From NCBI GenBank assembly GCA_965243255.1, contig CBDEUH010000004.1:434001-498000 (forward strand): a DNA stretch of 64,000 bases, read 5' to 3'. Every line of letters begins with the position of its first letter. The first letter of the stretch is position 1. This document shows, in pieces, positions 58,604-64,000 of this stretch. The position numbers and the translations under genes were made by a program. This stretch comes from Bin87 sp965243255. Its GTDB lineage: Bacteria; Chloroflexota; Dehalococcoidia; Lucifugimonadales; UBA3495. The notes under the pieces were generated by a model. It ran no database searches. It was not told the origin of the DNA and saw nothing but the letters and a program-made list of their open reading frames with translations.

Positions 58604-59716
58604 TCAGCCCGTGAAAATCCCCTCCGGCAGGAATGCGGACACCGTTACGTTGGGCAGGTCCACGATGTTGCTGACCCGCAGGTCAACCGCCACGCTGCAG
58701 ATTATGTAGGCCTGCTGAGCCGTCCAGCCCCGTTCCCGCAGCAGCCCAATCATGTTCAGCAGCGCATTGCGCGCCGCCAGCGCCAGGCTGGCTTCCCCTT
58801 CCTGGGTGCCGTCCTCACGGATGGGGTAGCCGACGGTGGCAATGAAGTTGCGCGGCGCCGCCCACTCCGGCGGCAGAAAGTAATCGGGATGAGCGTAGCG
58901 GGGGAAGGTTATGTTGTGCCGGGCCGCTTCCCCCTTGTGGATGGCAAAGCGGACGGCGCACGTCGCCCCCATCTCAATCGCCGTGATGCAGACCTCCCCG
59001 TCCCCCTGGGCAAAGTGCCCGTCGCCAGCGGAGTACAGGCCCCCAGGCACGGCCACCGGGATAAACAGCCGAGAGCCCTTGGTCAGCTGCTTGGCGTCCA
59101 CGTTGCCGCAGTTCTCCCGAGGCGGCAGCGTGCGCAGGCCCTCGTTGGCGATCTGCCCGCCGGCCGGCACCGCGTCCTCCGGGTCGGGAGGCGCGGCCTG
59201 GCCGCCCCGCTGCACCCAGTCGGCTTCCCGGGCGGCCCAGGCGGCCACCTGCGCGTGGGACGGAGCCAGGCCGGCCGTGCCCATAAAGGACCCGTCGGGG
59301 ATGCGCACGCCTGGAATTTGCGCCGACGTGGCCCAGCCATCGTCGATGTCCCAGTGCACCAGGTAAGGTTCGGTGAACACGTCCCGCAGGAAGCCGGCGC
59401 CCGGCCGATTGCGGGTCCAGCCCCGGGGTTGAGCGGTTATGTCAAGGTACTCGATCTCCAGCAGGTCGCCGGGTTCGGCGCCCTTGACATACACCGGGCC
59501 GGTCAGCGGATGAGCCACTTTGGCGTCCAGGCCGTCCAGGTCGTCGCCGGTCATGCCGGGCTGGATTTGGGAGTCGGAGGCGTCCCGGGTTTCCAGGATG
59601 ACCTCCTCGCCGGCATCAACTTCCACGATGGGCGGGATGTCCGGATGCCAGCGATTGTGTCCCAGTTGCGGTTCCTCCTTCAGCCTCTTGCCCCGATCGA
59701 TGGTAATGGATTGCAT
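58604..59716 (-). CDS. Acetamidase/formamidase (FmdA/AmdA family)
   Basis: 370 residues from the ATG at 59716 with GGAGGG upstream. The frame stays open to 60346, but that part overlaps the TPP enzyme in another frame and is not coding. Family marks: HNRWHPDIPPIVEVDAGEEVILETRDASDSQI, AEPGDLLEIEYLDI, IPDGSFMGTAGLAPS, PRENCGNVDAKQLTKGSRLFIPVAVPGGLYSAGDGHFAQGDGEVCITAIE and VDLRVSNIVDLPNVTVSAFLP. It hydrolyses short amides to ammonia and the acid. It is 26 nt downstream of the TPP enzyme, so probably cotranscribed with it. Confidence 0.92.
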   Translation of the reverse strand: MQSITIDRGKRLKEEPQLGHNRWHPDIPPIVEVDAGEEVILETRDASDSQIQPGMTGDDLDGLDAKVAHPLTGPVYVKGAEPGDLLEIEYLDITAQPRGWTRNRPGAGFLRDVFTEPYLVHWDIDDGWATSAQIPGVRIPDGSFMGTAGLAPSHAQVAAWAAREADWVQRGGQAAPPDPEDAVPAGGQIANEGLRTLPPRENCGNVDAKQLTKGSRLFIPVAVPGGLYSAGDGHFAQGDGEVCITAIEMGATCAVRFAIHKGEAARHNITFPRYAHPDYFLPPEWAAPRNFIATVGYPIREDGTQEGEASLALAARNALLNMIGLLRERGWTAQQAYIICSVAVDLRVSNIVDLPNVTVSAFLPEGIFTG

Positions 59717-59742
59717 GGTTTCCCTCCGATGCTCTCCCTGTG

Positions 59743-61425
59743 TTAGAGCGACCAATCGTCCGGAAGTTCGGGGGTCGGCAGCGGCCGAATCATGACCTCC
59801 ACCATGGCGGACTGGCCTTCCTCGGTGGCGCGGATGGCCCGGCGGAAGGCGTTCTGCAGGTCGCCGGGGTCTTCCACCCGCTCCGAGTAGCAGCCCAGCC
59901 CGTCGGCGACGACGCTGAAGTTGCCGCCCAGCACAGCCACCTCGGGCGGCGTGCCGTTGGGGTTCTCCATGCCCATCATGCCGCCGCCCGTACCGCCGTT
60001 GTTGATAACCACGGTCAGGATGGGCAGGCCCATGCGGGAAGCGGTTTCCAGGTCCATGCCCGTCATCCCGAAGGACGCGTCGCCCAGGACGTGGCAGACG
60101 AGATGGTCGGGCCGGCCCAGCTTGGTGCCGATGGCGGCGCCCACCGACCAACCCATGGCGGCCATGCCACCCATGGCGACGAAGTTGCGCGGTCGGGTCG
60201 TCATCCAGAAGGGGACGACGTAGCCCCGACTGCCGCCGGCGTCGTGGAGGGCGATGGTGCGGTCGGGGTCGATGACCTGCTGCAGCTCGTGAACGACCCG
60301 GTAGCCGTTGGTGGGCGTCTCGGCATCGGTGAAACGGGGCATCCACTCGGCTTCGTACTTCTCGTGGCAGGCGCGGATTTCGTCCACAACCTCCTGCTTG
60401 ATGCCGCCGCCGTCGGGGCCGATGCGCTGGCGGACGGCGTTGATGATGGCGCGCAGGGCCAGCTTGGCGTCGGCCAGCATGGGCAGGTCAACCTGGTAGG
60501 TTTTGTTCAGGTCGGCCTGGTCGGCGTTGACGTGGATGATGCTCACGCCTTCCGGAATGGGCCGGCCGTCGGTGCCGTTGGGCTGGCGGAACGAGTTGCC
60601 CACGGCCAGCACCACATCGGCCTTGCGGTTGATTTGCAGGGCCGCGCCGGAGGCGTAGCGGCTGCGGGGATAGACGCCGCCGCCCAGGGACAGAGGGTGA
60701 TTCTCGGGGAAGATGCCCTTGCCCATGATGGTGGTGGCCACGGGCATGGAGAGCATTTCGGCCAGCTCCATGACCTCATCGGCCGCCCCGGCGGACATTG
60801 CGCCGCCGCCGGCGTTGAGGACGGGGAGGCGGGCGTTGACCAACATATCCGCGGCCCGCTGCACCTCGGCGTCGGCGGGGCCGGACTTGCCGGGGACCCC
60901 CACCGGCGTGTAGGCCAGGACGGCGTCATCGGCTTCGGCGGTCATCACGTCCTGGGGCATTTCCAGCACCACCGGGCCGGGCGAACCGGAGCGCAAGGCA
61001 GTGAAGGCACGGCGCATCACCTGCGGGATGTCCTGCACGCGGGTGAAGGTGCCGCGCCACTTGCAAAGGCCGTCGAAGATGCTGGCCGAGACCTCCTGCT
61101 GCCATTCCTGGCCCAGGTTGCGCAGGGGATGCTGGCCCATCAGCAGCAGCACCGGGATGTTGTCGGCGTAGCAGCCTGCGATGCCCGTGAGACAGTTGGT
61201 CGCCCCGGGGCCGGTGCCCGTCATGGCGACGCCGACCTCGCCGGTGGCGCGGGCGTAGCCGTCGGCAATCTCAACGCCCAGGCGCTCGTGGCGGGCGGCG
61301 AAGGGCCGGATGGAGGAGGCGCGCAGGGGACCCCAGAGGGGGTTCAGACCGCCGCCGGCGAATCCGGATATGTAGCGTATTCCTTCCTGTTCGAGGGCTT
61401 TGACGACGGCTTCGGCTCCACGCAT
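59743..61425 (-). CDS. Thiamine pyrophosphate-requiring enzyme (acetolactate synthase-like)
   Basis: 560 residues with the three-domain layout of the family. The cofactor-activating Glu is in AARHERLGVEIADGYARATG (Glu 47), GVAMTGTGPGATNCLTGIA follows, and the TPP/Mg motif is GDASFGMTGMDLETASRMGLPILTVVINNGGTGGG. Members include acetolactate synthase, oxalyl-CoA decarboxylase, benzoylformate decarboxylase and sulfoacetaldehyde acetyltransferase; I cannot choose among them. There is no small regulatory subunit next to it, which speaks against a biosynthetic acetolactate synthase. Confidence 0.88.
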   Translation of the reverse strand: MRGAEAVVKALEQEGIRYISGFAGGGLNPLWGPLRASSIRPFAARHERLGVEIADGYARATGEVGVAMTGTGPGATNCLTGIAGCYADNIPVLLLMGQHPLRNLGQEWQQEVSASIFDGLCKWRGTFTRVQDIPQVMRRAFTALRSGSPGPVVLEMPQDVMTAEADDAVLAYTPVGVPGKSGPADAEVQRAADMLVNARLPVLNAGGGAMSAGAADEVMELAEMLSMPVATTIMGKGIFPENHPLSLGGGVYPRSRYASGAALQINRKADVVLAVGNSFRQPNGTDGRPIPEGVSIIHVNADQADLNKTYQVDLPMLADAKLALRAIINAVRQRIGPDGGGIKQEVVDEIRACHEKYEAEWMPRFTDAETPTNGYRVVHELQQVIDPDRTIALHDAGGSRGYVVPFWMTTRPRNFVAMGGMAAMGWSVGAAIGTKLGRPDHLVCHVLGDASFGMTGMDLETASRMGLPILTVVINNGGTGGGMMGMENPNGTPPEVAVLGGNFSVVADGLGCYSERVEDPGDLQNAFRRAIRATEEGQSAMVEVMIRPLPTPELPDDWSL

Positions 61426-61493
61426 GGCTGCACCTCACTGCGGTTGTGTTTGCCGGGATGATAGGGCAGCAGCAGCATGGGGTCAACCGGGGT

Positions 61494-61530
61494 TCGGATT
61501 TTTGCACGGATGAACAGGATAAACGGGATG
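61494..61530. repeat. Dispersed-type repeat (CACGGATGAACAGGAT)
   Basis: GGATTTTTGCACGGATGAAC then AGGATAAACGGGATGCG resembles the GGAT-rich interspersed repeat seen between genes in many bacteria. Only one copy is in the window, so the call rests on likeness. Confidence 0.4.
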
Positions 61531-61556
61531 CGCCGGATGTTTTGGATTGGAGGGAG

Positions 61557-62217
61557 TCAGGAAGAGGGAGGCTCAACGGCTCGGGTGAATTGCCGTGGCC
61601 ACTGATCGGCGATGCACGGAGGACAGTGCACACTGAAGATGATGGAGCCCCGAGTGGTTGGGTCGCGGCGAAGGCGGGCGCAGTCGGGACAATCCAGAGG
61701 GTGGTCTTCATATTGGCTGTCCAGATATTGGCCGGTGATGGCGCGAAGCTGGCCCAGGGTAGAGATGGTGGGCGAGGGCGGCGGGGGAGGTTCAGCCTGG
61801 GCTTGGGCGATTATTTGGTCGAGGGTAGGCGGGTTGGGATGCTGGGCGATGGCGCGGTCGAGGTCATGGGCGAGGCGACGCACGCGGCGATGGAGCCGGG
61901 TCAAGATACGCAGGGCATCGGGGCGGTCGAAGGACTCGAGGCGTTCGGGATGGTAGTAGTACACCTCGGAAAAGGTTACCAGGTGTCCGGCCGGCAAATT
62001 GTTTTCGATCACGACGCTGCGGAGGGCGATGGTGAGCCGGCGCTTGGTGCGGGTGCGGAAGCCCCAGTCCCAGTGCATAGCAGCGGCGGTGACGGCGTGG
62101 CTGGCCGAGCGGCGGATGGCAATGGAGGCGGGGCCGATATTGCCAAAGGCCAGGTTGACACGGGCGCGGGATAAATAGCGTTGGCTGGAGCGTTGGTGGG
62201 TTTGTACGGTTCTGATG
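61557..62217 (-). CDS. Hypothetical protein with Cys pairs, start uncertain
   Basis: About 219 residues if it starts at 62217, where an ATC codon follows a good GAGGAG by 8 nt; a GTG at 62408 would add 64 residues but has no ribosome site, and the first ATG (about 62078) lies inside conserved-looking sequence. The protein is helical (RPDALRILTRLHRRVRRLAHDLDRAIAQ), has a proline run (PPPPPSP) and ends with two Cys pairs (DCPDC and HCPPC) that could bind zinc. I recognise no family. A promoter with an overlapping dyad lies at 62556-62589, leaving a leader of more than 330 nt. Confidence 0.55.
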
Positions 62218-62555
62218 GTGGTTGCTCCTCTGCGTTGGTCGGCTGGTCGGTGGGTTAGTTGGCCGGTTGGTTGTGGGAGGCAGGACTTCGCTTCGTTGTC
62301 AGCGTACGGCCGGGTTGGGTACGCAACTATTTCTCCTATTTCTTTCCGTGTACTCGACGCGTCGGGTAAGGACGCGCCTACACGCGGGCTGGGATGTCCC
62401 AGGGACACCAGTGGGGCATTGCCGGTGAGGAGTCAGTCTTTGATCGGCAGTTGCCACCTGGGCCGGTTGCGATTTTAGGTACTGACGGGGTTGGCCGTCG
62501 AAGTGAAATCCTGCCTCGGGATGGGATGACGATGGAATAAGGGTTTGCCTAGACG

Positions 62556-62589
62556 CTATTAGGATATACGTTCTAATAGGGGTTGTCAA
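62556..62589 (-). promoter_or_regulatory. Promoter with overlapping inverted repeat (operator candidate)
   Basis: Leftward -35 TTGACA (62589-62584, perfect), 17-nt spacer, -10 TATCCT (62566-62561). A perfect 7-bp dyad CTATTAG-10 nt-CTAATAG (62556-62579) covers the -10 and spacer. This layout is typical of repressor control of the gene at 61557. Confidence 0.6.
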
Positions 62590-62630
62590 GGGGGTGATTG
62601 ACATTCGCTGAAGGGGGGCGAGCTCCTCCC

Positions 62631-62657
62631 CCGGATTCCGGCTTTCGCGGGAACGAC
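62631..62657. repeat. Palindromic repeat, reverse orientation
   Basis: CCGGATTCCGGCTTTCGCGG followed by GAACGAC is the reverse complement of the GTCATTCC...GGAATCCGG unit with one or two changes. Confidence 0.7.
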
Positions 62658-62685
62658 GGAGTGATTTGCCGGTTGCCGATACTCT

Positions 62686-63216
62686 CTAGTCGGCGACGCG
62701 GTACGCGACGCATTCGACTATTTCGATGAGCAACGGCTTTTGGGCAAGGCCGGTAGTGCCGATGACGGCGCGGCAGGGCGGGTTGGGAATGAACTCCCGG
62801 TACACCGCGTTGAATTCGGCCCACCGGTCCATGTTGGTCAGGAACACAACCATCTTGACCACCCGTCCGAAGTTGGTGCGGGCCGCGCTCAGGATGGTCT
62901 CGACGTGACGGAAGCAGGCGCGGTATTGTTCCTGGTAGGTCTCGCCGACGGGGACGCCGTCGAAGTTGGAAGAAGTGGTGCCGCGACAATGTACCGTGAC
63001 CGCCCGCACTTTGAGCATCCGGGTCAGGTCTTCCTCAAAGTAGTCGCTGTACAGCCCGGTGCGGTAGGAAACGGAAGCGGTGGCGTCGTGGCGCCCGTCG
63101 GCGATAATCAGGTCCAGCAGCCGGTCGCGTTCGTCGAAGGGTAGGGCTTGAGCCTCCTCAATGGGCATGGCGTCCAGCTCGCCCAGAGTGAGAGGAGCGC
63201 GTCCGGTTCGGGTCAT
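62686..63216 (-). CDS. RidA family protein with N-terminal extension
   Basis: 176 residues from the ATG at 63216 with AAGGAGG upstream. The C-terminal 125 residues are the RidA/YjgF/UK114 fold: RAVTVHCRGTTSS, VVKMVVFLTNMDRWAEFNAVYREF and PCRAVIGTTGLAQKPLLIEIVECVAYR, with the catalytic-type Arg in CRAVI. The first 45 residues (APLTLGELDAMPIEEAQALPFDERDRLLDLIIADGRH) are an acidic helical extension not usual in the family. RidA proteins hydrolyse reactive enamine/imine intermediates, such as those from threonine dehydratase. Confidence 0.87.
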   Translation of the reverse strand: MTRTGRAPLTLGELDAMPIEEAQALPFDERDRLLDLIIADGRHDATASVSYRTGLYSDYFEEDLTRMLKVRAVTVHCRGTTSSNFDGVPVGETYQEQYRACFRHVETILSAARTNFGRVVKMVVFLTNMDRWAEFNAVYREFIPNPPCRAVIGTTGLAQKPLLIEIVECVAYRVAD

Positions 63217-63428
63217 CGTTGAGCCTCCTTGTGTTTGGAGTACAGCCGCCAAGGTTGTCCAGCCTCGCGGGGTCAGCCCATATTAGTCATCGGCAGCACG
63301 AGGCTGCAAGCGAAGCGATACTGTCGATGCGACCACGCGCTTGATGCGGGGGCGGGATAGAAGCGGGAAGGACGGGAAAGAAGGGGGCGAGCCGCGAGCG
63401 ACGGCAGAGCGGTCGGACGGAATCGTTG
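63217..63428. other. Intergenic region
   Basis: 212 nt. I see no gene, RNA or clear regulatory motif in it. Confidence 0.5.
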
Positions 63429-64000
63429 TTACGGGGCGACGCCCACTAGTACCAATGGGACTGCGGGGACGCCGCGTCCCTGGCGGACGACGTTCATCAG
63501 GTCGCGCTCGTAGTAGGGGACGCCGGAGGACATTTCGCGCTCCAGTTCCTTCATGGGCAGGATTTCAATGCCCACGTCGATGATTTCGGACACGTAGAAG
63601 CTGAGATGCTTTACGAACAGGTCGTGGGCGACAAAAGCGTACTTGCCGAATTGTACTTCGACGGCCACCCGGTCTTTCACGAAATCGGTTTGGTTGTAGG
63701 ACATTACGGGGGTATAACCCGCCTCTTCTATGCGCTCTTTTTGGATGCTGGGCGGCAGGCTATAGATGCCACGTAGCAACTTCTCGTCCGGGGCTACCCA
63801 AAATCGGTTCTGGCTATCTCTCCAGCCACTATTGCGGAACCCGGCTTTGAAGGCGTTGTTCATATCAGTCGGCGAATACAACAGCCTGCCGCGCATAGTC
63901 CTTTCTCTGGATACCTTGGTCCGGCACGCCTCAGCATCAACCTGTGAAATCACCCGTTGAACTTCGTCCCACAATACACTGCGATGCACCAACAGAAATT
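63429..64000 (-). CDS. BglII/BstYI-type restriction endonuclease (partial)
   Basis: The frame is open through the right edge, so the N-terminus is outside; 190 residues are seen. The C-terminal region matches the BglII-type endonuclease family: YNQTDFVKDRVAVEVQFGKYAFVAHDLFVKHLSFY, which holds the catalytic Asp and Glu-x-Gln (D...EVQ), then DVGIEILPMKELEREMSSGVPYYERDLMNVVRQGRGVPAVPLVLVGV. Such enzymes cut (A/R)GATC(T/Y)-like sites. A partner methyltransferase would be expected beyond the window. Confidence 0.83.
   Translation of the reverse strand, partial: FLLVHRSVLWDEVQRVISQVDAEACRTKVSRERTMRGRLLYSPTDMNNAFKAGFRNSGWRDSQNRFWVAPDEKLLRGIYSLPPSIQKERIEEAGYTPVMSYNQTDFVKDRVAVEVQFGKYAFVAHDLFVKHLSFYVSEIIDVGIEILPMKELEREMSSGVPYYERDLMNVVRQGRGVPAVPLVLVGVAP

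Larger units (their letters stand above)
62409..62685. other. Intergenic region with operator-like dyad
   Basis: 277 nt between the hypothetical gene and RidA. It contains a promoter/operator candidate at 62556-62589 and a decayed repeat at 62631-62657; no convincing gene. Confidence 0.55.

Noticed and set aside
59717..60346. N-terminal extension of the formamidase frame
   Set aside because: It overlaps the TPP enzyme in another frame, is Arg/Pro-rich shadow sequence, and the family start with a good ribosome site is at 59716.
62299..62604. 101-codon frame upstream of the hypothetical gene at 61557
   Set aside because: Its start lies inside the promoter/operator region and the composition is not gene-like.

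Overview
The window is GC-rich (runs of GCC/CGC codons, mostly C/G at third positions) and packed with genes on both strands. It carries five tRNAs, no rRNA, no insertion sequence and no CRISPR array. The gene mix suggests a free-living or host-associated Chloroflexota bacterium of the Dehalococcoidia/SAR202 kind: a bacterial luciferase-like flavin monooxygenase, CaiB-type CoA transferase, HMG-CoA-lyase-like aldolase, acyl-CoA dehydrogenase, formamidase, TPP enzyme and atrazine-hydrolase-type amidohydrolase. That placement is inferred from gene content only.

Layout. 1-3290 (leftward) is a pstC-pstA-pstB-phoU phosphate uptake operon cut by the left edge. 3484-10643 holds small-molecule enzymes: luciferase-like oxidoreductase, haloacid dehalogenase, an alpha/beta hydrolase lacking its nucleophile, a mycothiol-dependent formaldehyde dehydrogenase homologue, nucleoside hydrolase, peroxiredoxin and a GPH sugar symporter. 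10661-12709 is a DUF255 thioredoxin-domain protein. 12843-14388 holds two tandem lipoproteins of the TlpA/thioredoxin type, each interrupted by an in-frame TGA exactly where the first Cys of the CxxC motif belongs. 14438-17492 is thrS and prfB (with its programmed frameshift). 17516-21127 is a riboflavin operon with two DHBP synthase copies. 21150-23517 has a SIMPL lipoprotein, an acyl-CoA dehydrogenase and a small membrane protein. 23729-33404 is a rightward block: selA, a second odd alpha/beta hydrolase, endonuclease Q, rimI, coaE, a MoxR/CbbQ ATPase, a CoA-type Nudix hydrolase and a large VWA (CbbO/NorD-like) protein.

33409-39320 (leftward) is cinA and a Gld-type ABC export cassette with a DUF4340 protein. 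39557-40893 is speD-speB (polyamines). 41033-46911 has an HMGL-like aldolase, a beta-propeller, comF, Nudix, ribokinase and a CaiB-family CoA transferase. 47149-47699 is a tRNA array (Val-Leu-Arg-Val), followed by a lower-GC island with an unknown gene and an orphan Phd-type antitoxin beside what looks like a stub of its toxin. 48918-57268 has an oligopeptide-binding lipoprotein, PAC2 protein, amidohydrolase, EamA transporter, tRNA-Glu, a leaderless gene with an internal duplication, an AIR synthase-like protein and a threonine dehydratase-like enzyme. 57269-58149 is a gene-poor gap that ends in an AT-rich tract. 58150-64000 has a small HTH protein, formamidase, TPP enzyme, a hypothetical protein, RidA and a partial BglII-type restriction enzyme.

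The strongest observation is the pair of selenocysteine thioredoxin-like lipoproteins. Both TGA codons are followed, at the same spacing of 10 nt, by a hairpin whose stem keeps pairing through a compensatory T-A to C-G change and whose 5-nt loop begins AG. selA, the enzyme that makes Sec-tRNA, lies about 9 kb away. Short palindromic repeats (GTCATTCCCGCG...CGGGAATCCA and relatives) are scattered between genes. In two places they reach into coding sequence, supplying the stop codon of one gene and an in-frame linker in another.
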